Below the pieces are notes generated by a model. The model had not been told where the DNA came from. It ran no database searches and saw nothing but the letters and a program-made list of their open reading frames with translations. Both the position numbers and the translations under genes were made by a program. Shown piece after piece: positions 41,586 to 50,419 of a stretch of DNA of 64,000 bases. This DNA comes from CBDFKU01 sp965248975. GTDB taxonomy: Bacteria > Chloroflexota > Dehalococcoidia > Lucifugimonadales > JAGWBF01. How positions within the stretch are numbered: position 1 is the first letter of the stretch; the number at the start of each line of letters is the position of its first letter. The stretch is from positions 127,490-191,489 of the forward strand of contig CBDFKU010000013.1 in NCBI GenBank assembly GCA_965248975.1, given 5' to 3'.

Positions 41586-42896
41586 CTAAGCCGATCGCCT
41601 GAACTGGATGGGTATCTCGATGGGGTCTCCCGAGGTGGCCAGGAGTGTTGGAGGGGCCTTGCACAGGATAGTGTCGCCGTCAACTACGCAGCGCTCCACA
41701 CCGGTCAGGGAAGGCAGTTCGTACATCACGTCCAGCAGGGTTTCCTCGATGATGCTGCGAAGGCCTCGCGCCCCCGTCTTCCGCTTTACGGCCTCAGCGG
41801 CGGCCCCCTCGAGGGCTTTTGGTGTGAACACCAGCTCCACGTCCTCCATGCTGAAGAGCCTCTGATACTGCTTGGTAATAGCGTTTCGCGGCTCGGTAAG
41901 CACCTTTATCAGGGCCCCTTCGTCCAGCGCGTCCAGGTATGCCGCCACCGGCAGCCTGCCGACGAACTCTGGTATGAAGCCGTAAGTCAGAAGGTCCTCG
42001 GGGATCATGTACTGCAAGGCGCTGCCCCCGTTGGCGTCTCCGGACGACCCATCCACCGCCGGCGACGGATTGGGCTTGAACCCTAGCCGGGTGTTGCCCC
42101 TGGCGAGGCGGCGTTCTACGATCTCTTCCAGTCCGTCGAAGGCCCCGCCGCAGATGAAGAGGATGTTGTCCGTCTTGATCTGGAGAAACTCCTGGTAAGG
42201 GTGTTTGCGTCCACCCTGGGGCGGGACGTGGGCCACGCACCCCTCTACTATCTTCAGTAGCTCCTGCTGCACACCTTCCCCGGACACGTCCCTGGTGATG
42301 GAGCGGTTGGGGCCCTCTTTGCGGGCTATCTTGTCGATCTCGTCGATGTAGATGATCCCCTGCTCCGCCTTGGATATGTCCCAATCGGCGGCCTGGATAA
42401 GCCTGAGGAGAATGTTCTCTACGTCCTCACCGACGTAACCAGACTCGGTGAGGGAGGTGGCGTCGGCGATGGCGAAGGGGACGTCCAGGATCCGGGCCAG
42501 GGTCTGGGCCAGAAGGGTCTTGCCACACCCGGTCGGGCCCATGAGGATCACGTTGCTCTTGTGGATCTCGACCTCTGATTCCCGGGCGCCGTTCCAGACC
42601 CGCTTGTACTGGTTGTACAGGGCTACGCTGAGGATCTTCTTCGCCCGAGCCTGGCCTATCACGTAGTTATCCAGGGACTCGTTGATCTCCCTGGGAGCGG
42701 GTGGTTTTCTGTGCCGGATCGCGACCGGTTTGGGGGCAGCCGGGGCGTTCTGGTCGATGACCTGCTTGCAGGCTCGGACGCACTCGTAGCAGATAAATAC
42801 TCGGCCTGGGCCGGCCACGAGCCGATTCGTTTCCGTCTCGCCCTTCCTACAGAAGGAACACAGATAGACTCTGGAGCTGCCCCTGCTATTGGGCAT
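41586..42896 (-). CDS. clpX: ATP-dependent Clp protease ATP-binding subunit ClpX
   Basis: A 436-residue AAA+ unfoldase. The N-terminal zinc-binding domain has CSFC and CYEC (residues 13-40). The AAA core has Walker A MGPTGCGKTLLA (near 118), pore loop SGYVGEDVEN, Walker B GIIYIDEIDKIA, SITRDVSGEGVQQELLKIVEG, and GFIPEFVGRLPV with the sensor Arg. The ClpP-docking tripeptide is LGF in TRLGFKPNP. It unfolds substrates and feeds ClpP. It is the last gene of the tig-clpP-clpX operon, 19 bases after clpP. Confidence 0.96.
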   Translation of the reverse strand: MPNSRGSSRVYLCSFCRKGETETNRLVAGPGRVFICYECVRACKQVIDQNAPAAPKPVAIRHRKPPAPREINESLDNYVIGQARAKKILSVALYNQYKRVWNGARESEVEIHKSNVILMGPTGCGKTLLAQTLARILDVPFAIADATSLTESGYVGEDVENILLRLIQAADWDISKAEQGIIYIDEIDKIARKEGPNRSITRDVSGEGVQQELLKIVEGCVAHVPPQGGRKHPYQEFLQIKTDNILFICGGAFDGLEEIVERRLARGNTRLGFKPNPSPAVDGSSGDANGGSALQYMIPEDLLTYGFIPEFVGRLPVAAYLDALDEGALIKVLTEPRNAITKQYQRLFSMEDVELVFTPKALEGAAAEAVKRKTGARGLRSIIEETLLDVMYELPSLTGVERCVVDGDTILCKAPPTLLATSGDPIEIPIQFRRSA

Positions 42897-42915
42897 GCGC
42901 TACTCCACGACGGAT

Positions 42916-43608
42916 TTAGCTCTGTTTCTGTTTCGCCTCGGCTGCGGCGTCGGCCTGGTCTGCGGCGTCGGCCTGGTCTGCGGCGTCGGCCTGGTCTGCG
43001 GCGTCGGCCTGGTCTCCACCGAGTACCTCGTCTATGATACCATATTCCAGCGCCTGATCTGCGGCGAGGTAGTAGTCGCGGTCGGTGTCCCGGGCCACCT
43101 TGTCGTAGGCCTGCCCCGTGTGTGCGGACAGTATCTGGCGGATCTTGTCCTGCATCCGGATGATCTCCCGGGCGGCTATCTCGATGTCGGAGGCCTGCCC
43201 CTGGGCGCCTCCCATGGGCTGGTGCATGTGGACGGTAGCGTTGGGGAGGGCGTACCTCTTTCCCTTTTGACCGCCGCTAAGGAGAACGGTGGCCATGCTG
43301 GCGGCCATGCCCACGCATATGGTGGACACCTCGGGGCGCACGAGGCGGATGGTGTCGTAGATAGCCAGGCCGGAGCTGATGACTCCTCCGGGGCTGTTAA
43401 TGTACAGGTTGATATCCCTTTCGGGGTCCTCTCGCTCCAGGAAGAGCAGCTGGGCGACGATCACGTTCGCCACGTGATCGCTAATCGGTGTCCCCAGGAA
43501 GACAATCCTCTCCTTCAGCAACAGGGAGTATATGTCAAAGGCCCGCTCTCCGCGCGGGCTGCTCTCGATAACCATCGGTATGATGTTATTCGGGTTGATC
43601 AGCGTCAT
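42916..43608 (-). CDS. clpP: ATP-dependent Clp protease proteolytic subunit ClpP with repetitive C-terminal tail
   Basis: About 230 residues; ATG 43608 follows AAGGAG. The Ser-His-Asp triad is in GMAASMATVL, MHQPMGGAQGQ and ARDTDRDYYL. The N-terminal axial-loop region is MTLINPNNIIPMVIES. The last 35 residues are unusual: a DQADAA unit repeated four times, then AEAKQKQS, encoded by an 18-bp tandem repeat. The tail would project from the outer face of the barrel. The start overlaps the end of tig by 23 bases. Confidence 0.95.
   Translation of the reverse strand: MTLINPNNIIPMVIESSPRGERAFDIYSLLLKERIVFLGTPISDHVANVIVAQLLFLEREDPERDINLYINSPGGVISSGLAIYDTIRLVRPEVSTICVGMAASMATVLLSGGQKGKRYALPNATVHMHQPMGGAQGQASDIEIAAREIIRMQDKIRQILSAHTGQAYDKVARDTDRDYYLAADQALEYGIIDEVLGGDQADAADQADAADQADAADQADAAAEAKQKQS
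42943..43014. repeat. Four perfect 18-bp tandem repeats in the 3' end of clpP
   Basis: TGCGGCGTCGGCCTGGTC occurs four times without mismatch on the plus strand. Being a multiple of three, copy-number change would keep the frame while altering the length of the Asp/Gln/Ala tail of ClpP. Confidence 0.95.
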
Positions 43609-45025
43609 CGGGTTCCGCTCCTTCTTCGTGGGGTTCGTCTCCGGCCTCATCGGTCGCCGGGGCCGCGCCCTCCGTTTCGTCACTTTCGTCTGCCGGTTCG
43701 GGACCTTCCGTCGCGGCCGCGTCTTCTACCTCGGCCGGCTCCTCGTCCTCGGCCTGGACCAGAGCGGCAAGCCGGTCGAGCACCTTCCTGGTCAGCAGGG
43801 TATTGCCGATGGAGCTCCTGGCGTCCTCGGAGGAAAACAGCCGCCGTAGCTCGTCGCTGTTGTTGGCAGAGCCCGATACCATGCTGTCCACCTCCGCATC
43901 GATCTCCTCGGAGGTGACGTCAATGTCCTCGTCCTTCGCCAGGGTCCGCAGCACTATTGCACGGGTCAGCCGTTCCTGGGCGACGGGCCGGAGCTCCTCT
44001 CTGAGCTCCTCCTGGGTCTTCCCTACGCTCTTGAGGTAGGTGTCCATGTCAATGCGGGACCCCTCCAGGGCCCGTGTGCGGTCCTCCATCAGATGGTCTA
44101 TCTCCCTGGTGGCGGTGAGTTCGGAGAACTCGATCGAGGCCCCCTCGATGACCTGCAGCAGCACCTTCTCCTGGAAGGCGCGTCGGGTCGTACTCTCGGC
44201 CTGTTGAGTCATCTGCTCCAGCACGCTGGCGCGAAGGGCGTCGACGCTCTCGTGACCGTCCCCCACGCCCTTGGCGAACTCGTCGTTCAACTCGGGAAGC
44301 TGCTTCTCCTTGATCTCCGAGACCTTGACCTTGAAGCGGGCCTCCTTCCCGGCTATGCTGGCGTCGCGATAATCTTCGGGCACGGCCAGGGTGAACTCCT
44401 TGGACTCCCCGTGGCCGATGCCTTCCAGATGTATCGAGAACCCTGGAAAGGGTATTTCGTTATCCTGGGCTGGAAGGAACTCGGCGCCCTGGACGTCCAC
44501 CACGCTGTTCCCTTCGATGGTCCCATCTACGTCCAGGGTCAGCAGGTCGCCGAATTTTACCGGTCGTTCGACGGGCTCCCATGGGGCCGAATCGTAGCGC
44601 ATGCCCTCGATGGAGGCATCCAGCTCTTCGTCGGTGACCTCGACGGGATCGGGGGTAAGTCGGAGGCTGCGGAAGCTCCCCAGGTCCACCGCGGGCTCCA
44701 GGGGGACCACCGCCTTGAAGGAAAGGGGCTCGATCTCCACCAGCTCGACGTCGGGCTCCCCCATGGTTTCGAGGTTCTCTTCCTTGATGGCCTTGTCCAA
44801 CGACTCCTGCAGGATCAGGTCCAGGCTCTCTCGTACCATGGCTTCCTTGCCCATGAAGGTCTGCACTATGTAACGGGGGGCCTTGCCGGGGCGGAAGCCG
44901 GGGATCTGGACCTTGTTGACGACGCGTTTGTAGGACCTCTCGAGGTAAGGTTCGATGTCGTCGGACTCAAGCTCGATATTGAGGGAGACCTGAAGCTGGG
45001 AAGAGTCTTCCCGGGTGATCTTCAA
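43586..45025 (-). CDS. tig: Trigger factor
   Basis: A 479-residue ribosome-associated chaperone and prolyl isomerase. The ribosome-binding signature is VQIPGFRPGKAPRYIV near residue 40, the PPIase domain spans about 155-240 (GDLLTLDVDGTIEG), and the C-terminal arms follow (NDEFAKGVGDGHESVDALRA). The end is a long acidic tail rich in Glu, Asp and Ala (residues 425-479), longer than in E. coli. The start is TTG 45025 with GGAG nine bases upstream. First gene of tig-clpP-clpX. Confidence 0.95.
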   Translation of the reverse strand: MKITREDSSQLQVSLNIELESDDIEPYLERSYKRVVNKVQIPGFRPGKAPRYIVQTFMGKEAMVRESLDLILQESLDKAIKEENLETMGEPDVELVEIEPLSFKAVVPLEPAVDLGSFRSLRLTPDPVEVTDEELDASIEGMRYDSAPWEPVERPVKFGDLLTLDVDGTIEGNSVVDVQGAEFLPAQDNEIPFPGFSIHLEGIGHGESKEFTLAVPEDYRDASIAGKEARFKVKVSEIKEKQLPELNDEFAKGVGDGHESVDALRASVLEQMTQQAESTTRRAFQEKVLLQVIEGASIEFSELTATREIDHLMEDRTRALEGSRIDMDTYLKSVGKTQEELREELRPVAQERLTRAIVLRTLAKDEDIDVTSEEIDAEVDSMVSGSANNSDELRRLFSSEDARSSIGNTLLTRKVLDRLAALVQAEDEEPAEVEDAAATEGPEPADESDETEGAAPATDEAGDEPHEEGAEPDDADQPE

Positions 45026-45058
45026 CCGCGCTCACTCCAAGGAGGTCGTTTAAAGCCG

Positions 45059-45087
45059 ATTATATCACAACGGCGAGTTTGTGAAAA
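45059..45087 (-). promoter_or_regulatory. Promoter for tig-clpP-clpX
   Basis: On the minus strand TTTTCA (45082-45087) is followed after 17 bases by TATAAT (45059-45064), which is preceded by TGA to form an extended -10. The transcript would start about 25 bases before TTG 45025. The rest of the 190-base gap to aspS shows no feature. Confidence 0.68.
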
Positions 45088-45217
45088 GTTTCGCTCGCCG
45101 GAGCGGAATTCGTAGGCCCGGGCCGGTCCCGCCCACGGACTGACCTGCGACCCTTCCTGAACCTTTGGTGGGTTCACTCCTCAGGGACGGTAGTTTCAGC
45201 GGGTTTTCAGGCATCGG

Positions 45218-47035
45218 TCAGCTGAGGAGCCTCAGGTTCAGGTCTCGAAGCTGTTCGGAGCTGACGGGGGCCGGAGTGTCGAAGAGGAGATCGGTGCCGC
45301 TCTGGGTCTTGGGGAAGGCGATAACGTCCCTGATGGAAGGGGCGCCCGCCAGGATGGCCACCAGACGGTCTACCCCGGCCCCGATGCCTCCGTGAGGCGG
45401 GGCGCCGTACTCCAGGGCCTCCAAGAGCTGTCCGAATCGTTCCCGGGCCTCTTCGGGACCGATGCCGAGGATGCCGAATACCTTCTCCTGCAGCTCCCTG
45501 CTGTGGATACGGATGCTCCCGCTAAAAAGCTCGGAGCCGTTGCACACCATGTCGTAGGCCCGCGATTTTACTGACGCCAGATCGATATCGGCATCGCCCT
45601 CTTTGCCGGAATAGGAGGCGATGGCGTCCATCCACTCAGTCCCAGGAGAGGTGAAGGGGTGGTGGGTCGAGTCCCACCGCCCCAGATTGGCGTTCCACTC
45701 GAAGAGGGGGAAGTCCACGACGAAGGCGAAGGACAGCACGTCGGGGTCGGCCAACTCCAGCCGCCGCCCCATCTCGTTGCGCAGGGCGTTCAGCGGCGGG
45801 TTTATCTCCTGGGGGTTGCCTGCCAGCAGCAGGATGAGGTCTCCGGGCCCCGCACCCGTCTTCATGGCCAGCTGTCGGGCCACATCGGGCTCCATCTTCA
45901 GCCCGGGAGACGAGGCAACGTCACCTTCGGTAAGCTCTTCCAACGGGTGTGTGGTGCTGATCCGGATGTGGCTGAGACCCTTGGCGCCGTTGTCCCGGGC
46001 GAGCTGCTCAAGCTGGCCCAGCACGGCGAGGCTATATCCCGCCTGTCCCGGGGCAGCGAAACCCTTCACGACGCCGCCACCTTTGATTACGCTGTGGAAT
46101 ATCCTGAAGTCGGTCTTGAGGGCGATGTAGTTGACCTCCGCCATAGGCATCCCCAGACGCAGGTCGGGCTTGTCGGAGGCGTACCTTGACATGGCTTCGT
46201 CGTATGTGAGCCTTGGGAAGGGCCTGGTCAGCTTTTTGTCGGGGGTCACGGTCTCGACCATGGATGTGTACAGCTCTTCGGTGAGGGAGAGCACGTCGTT
46301 CTCGTCCACGAAGCTCATCTCCAGGTCCAGCTGGGTGAACTCCGGCTGCCGGTCCGCCCGGAAGTCCTCGTCCCTGAAGCAACGGGCGATCTGGAAGTAC
46401 CGCTCCACTCCGGCCACCATCAGCAGCTGCTTGAGCTGCTGGGGCGACTGGGGTAGGGCGTAGAAGCTGCCTTTCTGCAAGCGGCTTGGGACCAGGAAGT
46501 CCCTGGCTCCCTCCGGGGTGCTCTTGAGCAGGATAGGAGTCTCCACCTCCAGGAATCCCCGCTGGTCCAGGAAGTCCCTGATGAACTTGATCAAGCGGTG
46601 GCGCAGTATCAGGTTCTCTTGCATCCTGGGCTTGCGCAGGTCGAGATAGCGGTACTTAAGTCGCAGGCTCTCGTCTACCTCGGAATCTTCGTTGATGTAA
46701 AAGGGAGGCGTGGGTGAGCTGTTGAGGACCTCGGCTTCCTGGGCGATCACCTCCACTAACCCGGTGGGCATGTTGGGATTCAAGGACTCCGGTGGCCTGC
46801 GGGTCACCTCTCCTTCGACGCGTAGCACCCATTCGGAGCGGACCTCGCCGGCGACGCGGTGGGGCTCGGGGTACAGCTCCGGATTGAGGACGACCTGTAC
46901 CAGCCCCGACCGGTCCCGCAGGTCGATGAATATGATGCCGCCGTGATCCCTGCGGCGGTGCACCCACCCGGCCAGGGATACCCGGTTGCCTATGTCCTTT
47001 TCTCCAAGGTGTCCACAGCTGACACTTTTGAGCAC
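45218..47035 (-). CDS. aspS: Aspartyl-tRNA synthetase (bacterial type)
   Basis: A 605-residue class II synthetase starting at GTG 47035. The anticodon-binding OB fold (1-105) includes LAGWVHRRRDHGGIIFIDLR; motif 2 is QIARCFRDEDFRADRQPEFTQ; the bacterial GAD insert lies around 290-410; motif 3 is GIGAGVDRLVAIL. His at WVHRRRDHG, where E. coli has Leu, is the residue reported in non-discriminating enzymes that also charge tRNA-Asn, which would pair with GatCAB elsewhere. It follows the DUF255 gene by 77 bases. Confidence 0.96.
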   Translation of the reverse strand: MLKSVSCGHLGEKDIGNRVSLAGWVHRRRDHGGIIFIDLRDRSGLVQVVLNPELYPEPHRVAGEVRSEWVLRVEGEVTRRPPESLNPNMPTGLVEVIAQEAEVLNSSPTPPFYINEDSEVDESLRLKYRYLDLRKPRMQENLILRHRLIKFIRDFLDQRGFLEVETPILLKSTPEGARDFLVPSRLQKGSFYALPQSPQQLKQLLMVAGVERYFQIARCFRDEDFRADRQPEFTQLDLEMSFVDENDVLSLTEELYTSMVETVTPDKKLTRPFPRLTYDEAMSRYASDKPDLRLGMPMAEVNYIALKTDFRIFHSVIKGGGVVKGFAAPGQAGYSLAVLGQLEQLARDNGAKGLSHIRISTTHPLEELTEGDVASSPGLKMEPDVARQLAMKTGAGPGDLILLLAGNPQEINPPLNALRNEMGRRLELADPDVLSFAFVVDFPLFEWNANLGRWDSTHHPFTSPGTEWMDAIASYSGKEGDADIDLASVKSRAYDMVCNGSELFSGSIRIHSRELQEKVFGILGIGPEEARERFGQLLEALEYGAPPHGGIGAGVDRLVAILAGAPSIRDVIAFPKTQSGTDLLFDTPAPVSSEQLRDLNLRLLS

Positions 47036-47112
47036 GCGCAGAGTCTCCTTATCGTATGGTGGAACGGAGTCCCTTCCAGCCGTCAGAGCGACCGGTGGGA
47101 AGTGGGCAGTCC

Positions 47113-48954
47113 CTATCGCTCAAGCTGGAGGTCCAGAAAGGGTATGTCGTCCAGGGTTTGGAAGGCGCCCGTCTTTGGCGTGCCGGAATCTAGAAACTCC
47201 GCCACCGCCGCGTGGAGGTCGTCCGGGTCGCGTACGGGGGGCAGGCACACGGTATTCAGGCATACGTAGGCCTGAGCCTCGGCGCCGGGCCAGTAGCCAG
47301 CCGTCGAAACCCGCCCCTCGTCTCCTGCGTCCAGGAGTTTGACGGCCGTATGGGGGTAGGGGAGGGTGCTGGCTGCGGTGAGCATGGCCCCGGTCCCGGG
47401 GTCACCCGGCTCTCCCACCACGACCACCTCAATCGGAGGGAAAAGGAACCGATGGACCGCCAGGGCGTAGCCGGACGCGGCCTCCTGGTGGCCATGGTGG
47501 CTGGATGCGAAAGTCTTGAGGGTGGCTTCGCCCGTCTCCCTGTACTCTTTTTTTAGGGTGGCGTTGAACAGCCCGGTGAAAGCCTCGGCGGCGGGACCGT
47601 TGTCGGCGAGGGGCTTCCCCCGCACTCTCAGGTTGCCCTGGGCGTGGGGGTCGTCGGGGATGTCGAAGAAGCCTCCATTATCGGTGTCCCAGAAGATGGA
47701 TCGCATATCTTCGGCCACGCTCCTGGCCTCGTCCAGATAACCGGCCTGGTAAGTCTGATGGTAGGCATCCAGCAGCGCCAGGGCGAGGTGGGCGTGATCG
47801 GCCAACAGGGCCGGTATACCTTTCGCCTGCCGGGGCGAGTAGCTGTGGCACAGAGGCCCTTCCCGACGCCGCTCGATCAGGTAGTCCAGGACGCCCAGGG
47901 CCTGGTCCTCCAGCCGGCGGTCGGACAGGGCAACCGAGGCGACCAGATAGGCCGAGGCGGTCCGAGCGTTCATGCCGGTGTAGAAGGTCGGGTCCACCAT
48001 CGGAGCCTGCAATGCCCGCCGCTCCTCCAGCGGCCGCGAATAATACTCTTCCGAGGCATCCTGGCTTCCGTAGAAGACCTCCGACGCCGGATCGAAGAGG
48101 TGAGAGCCGAGGTAGCCGATGATCCCGGAGGCCACGTTGACATACCCCTGGTTTCCCGTTGCCAGGTGGGCGTTGGCGTAGAGCCGGAGGAGGGATACGT
48201 TGTCCTCCAGCATCTTCTCGTAGTGAGGCACGGACCAGTCCCTGGTGGTTGAGTAGCGGAAGAAGCCCCCCTCTTGCTGGTCGTACAGGCCACCGCTCAT
48301 CATGTTGTCCAGGGTGGTCTCGACCATGAGCCGGTAAGAGGACTCGGCGGTGACCCGGTACATGTGGAGCAGAAGCTCTAAAGAAGTGGTCATGGGAAAC
48401 TTGGGCTGACTGCCAAACCCTCCGTGGTGGGAATCGTAGGCGGAGACCACCTCGTGCGAAACCTGATCCACGATAGAGGCGTCCAGGTCAGGCCCATCAG
48501 AGGGTTTTGCCGGCCGTGTCTTGCGCCTACTACGGATATCGTCGGCCCTGCGCAGGATGGCGTCCTTGCGCTCACGATATGCCGCTGAAACTCCGGCCAG
48601 GGCCTGATGGAGGTCGTCCGGGGGCATATAGGTCCCCCCGGAGATCACGTCCCCCTGGGGTGTGAGGAAGGCGGTGCTGGGCCAACCGCCCATGTTGTAT
48701 CGGGAGTTGATGTCCGGCCGCTGGTCGTTATCGACCCTGATGGGCACGAACAGCTCGTTTATCAGGCCGATGACACGGGGATCGGAGTAGGAGGTCTCGT
48801 CCATCACATGGCACCAGTGGCACCAGACGGCGGAGATCGACAACAGGATGGGCCTGTCCTCTTCCCGTGCCTTGAGGAATGCGTCCTCGCTCCACTCCTG
48901 CCAGTGGATCTCGTGGGCCCTGTTGGACCTGGGGGAGAAACGGATGCCGGTCAC
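47113..48954 (-). CDS. DUF255 thioredoxin-domain protein (YyaL/spermatogenesis-associated 20 type)
   Basis: About 613 residues from GTG 48954, chosen because GGAG lies six bases upstream and it starts just before the conserved FSPRSNRAHEIHWQEWSEDAF. The N-terminal thioredoxin-like domain has SAVWCHWCHVMDETSYSDPR with the CxxC pair, and the rest is an (alpha/alpha) barrel with HGGFGSQPKFPM, QEGGFFRYSTTRDWSVPHYE and FYTGMNARTASA. Function of the family is unclear, with a possible link to redox or glycosidase-like N-glycan epimerase folds. The gene faces away from the 2Fe-2S-like gene. Confidence 0.9.
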   Translation of the reverse strand: MTGIRFSPRSNRAHEIHWQEWSEDAFLKAREEDRPILLSISAVWCHWCHVMDETSYSDPRVIGLINELFVPIRVDNDQRPDINSRYNMGGWPSTAFLTPQGDVISGGTYMPPDDLHQALAGVSAAYRERKDAILRRADDIRSRRKTRPAKPSDGPDLDASIVDQVSHEVVSAYDSHHGGFGSQPKFPMTTSLELLLHMYRVTAESSYRLMVETTLDNMMSGGLYDQQEGGFFRYSTTRDWSVPHYEKMLEDNVSLLRLYANAHLATGNQGYVNVASGIIGYLGSHLFDPASEVFYGSQDASEEYYSRPLEERRALQAPMVDPTFYTGMNARTASAYLVASVALSDRRLEDQALGVLDYLIERRREGPLCHSYSPRQAKGIPALLADHAHLALALLDAYHQTYQAGYLDEARSVAEDMRSIFWDTDNGGFFDIPDDPHAQGNLRVRGKPLADNGPAAEAFTGLFNATLKKEYRETGEATLKTFASSHHGHQEAASGYALAVHRFLFPPIEVVVVGEPGDPGTGAMLTAASTLPYPHTAVKLLDAGDEGRVSTAGYWPGAEAQAYVCLNTVCLPPVRDPDDLHAAVAEFLDSGTPKTGAFQTLDDIPFLDLQLER

Positions 48955-49140
48955 CGAACGCTCCGTGTTTTTGATCTTGCTACGGCTTTCCCCGCATCTG
49001 GAAGGGCGTAGGCCGATTTTCCCGAGAGTAGCACACAGCACAGGTGTTTTCAAGGATACATTGTGAGTGAGTCCCATACCTGCTGGAACCGACGAGGTAC
49101 GTTCCTGTACACTGTCCACACGACCGAGGTGACCGTCGAA

Positions 49141-49500
49141 GTGAAGCGTCCGGAGCTGAACATCGTAGTTTGCACTGATGACAGTCAGTGCGCCATCCTG
49201 TCTTCAGAGGGACGGAATCCCTACGTAGTTCTCGATGGCCTCCGGAAAGCGGTCAGAGCTCAGGGTCTGGAAGATACGGTGCAAGTCACCCATTGTCGCT
49301 GCATATTCGGCTGCACCTACGGCCCCAGGATCGACGTGTCCCGACGCTGGTCTGGAGAGAAAGTGCTGTACGGTACCGTCGAAGGCGAGGTGACAATCTC
49401 GGTACGAGGGCGTGTTAAGATGCGGAGGATCCCGTCGGAGCTGCTGGATATTTTGACGGACAATCTTTCCGACGAGGTACCCGCCACTTCCACTGATTGA
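49141..49500 (+). CDS. Putative thioredoxin-like [2Fe-2S] ferredoxin
   Basis: About 119 residues from GTG 49141 (MKRPELNIVVCTDDSQC); an earlier GTG at 49063 is in frame but adds unlikely sequence. The layout matches thioredoxin-like ferredoxins: two Cys near the N-terminus (CTDDSQC), a helix LDGLRKAVRAQGLED, then VTHCRCIFGCTYGPRIDV with further Cys and the GP after them, and a YGTV strand. The first Cys pair is spaced by five rather than about twelve residues and there is one additional Cys, so cluster type is uncertain. Possible electron carrier. Confidence 0.65.
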   Translation: MKRPELNIVVCTDDSQCAILSSEGRNPYVVLDGLRKAVRAQGLEDTVQVTHCRCIFGCTYGPRIDVSRRWSGEKVLYGTVEGEVTISVRGRVKMRRIPSELLDILTDNLSDEVPATSTD

Positions 49501-49566
49501 CCGGAAGGTGGCTGCAAGCTAACATCTCGTCGGAGAGACGTCTGACCGGCTGAAAAGGAAGATGAC

Positions 49567-50361
49567 ATGGACCTGGGGCTGCAGGGCAAAGTCGCCATGG
49601 TTACCGGTGGCAGCATGGGCATCGGGAAGGCTGTCGCCTTGGCCCTCTGCGGGGAGGGAGTGGACGTAGCCATTTGCGCCCGGGGCGTCGAGGCCCTGGA
49701 AGAGGCCGCCTGCGAGATTCGGGCCGCCACCGGCCGGAGGGTCGTGCCGATCCGCACAGACACTACCAGCCTGGAGGACATCAAGGGTTTCGTGGCCTCT
49801 ACCGTCGCGGAGCTTGGCGGGGTGGATATCCTGGTGAATAATGCCGTGAACTCGGTGGCGGCTCCCTTCATGGACCTGCCGGACGAAGCCTGGCGGAACC
49901 ATATCGACGTCAAGGTCATGGGGTACGTGCGCTGTGCTCGGGAGGTGATCCCCCACATGCGAAACCGCGGCGGCGGTCGTATCGTAAGCATCGGGGGCGT
50001 GGCCGCAAGGTCCGTGGGCGCCCTGGCCATGACTAACGGAGTCACCAACGCGGCCGTGTCCAACTTTACCAAGAACCTCTCCGACACGGTGGCCCGGGAC
50101 GGGATCCTGGTCAACTGTGTCCATCCCGGCGCTGTCAGGACCAGCCGCATGGCCCAAGTGATGGAGGCCCGGGCCCAGGCTGCCAGCATTACTATGGAAG
50201 AAGAGGAGCAGGATATGGTGGCTAACACTCCCATCGGGCGGCTGATAGAGCCCGAGGAGATAGCCAACCTGGTGCTGTTCCTGGCCTCGGACAAGGCTGC
50301 CGCCATCACGGGGGAGACCATGGCGGTGGACGGTGGGGCCGTACGAGGAATCTACTATTGA
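49567..50361 (+). CDS. Short-chain dehydrogenase/reductase without the catalytic Tyr-Lys pair
   Basis: A 264-residue SDR with Rossmann motif VTGGSMGIGKAVA (residues 13-25), cofactor region and VDILVNNAVN, IVSIGGVAA, and C-terminal GRLIEPEEIANLVLFLASD and ETMAVDGGA. At the active site the usual YxxxK before AAV is replaced: MTNGVTNAAVSNFTKNL aligns Asn with both Tyr and Lys. It may be a non-catalytic binder or use a different mechanism. The ATG is preceded by a purine-rich AAAAGGAAG. Nothing around it names a substrate. Confidence 0.87.
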   Translation: MDLGLQGKVAMVTGGSMGIGKAVALALCGEGVDVAICARGVEALEEAACEIRAATGRRVVPIRTDTTSLEDIKGFVASTVAELGGVDILVNNAVNSVAAPFMDLPDEAWRNHIDVKVMGYVRCAREVIPHMRNRGGGRIVSIGGVAARSVGALAMTNGVTNAAVSNFTKNLSDTVARDGILVNCVHPGAVRTSRMAQVMEARAQAASITMEEEEQDMVANTPIGRLIEPEEIANLVLFLASDKAAAITGETMAVDGGAVRGIYY

Positions 50362-50419
50362 GCCCACGGTGCCGGACCGCTGCAAACCGGTTGCCCTGCC
50401 GGGCCGTATAGTGGACCGA

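Noticed and set aside
42943..43014. CRISPR-like array.
   Set aside because: The repeats are head-to-tail 18-mers with no spacers and lie inside clpP.
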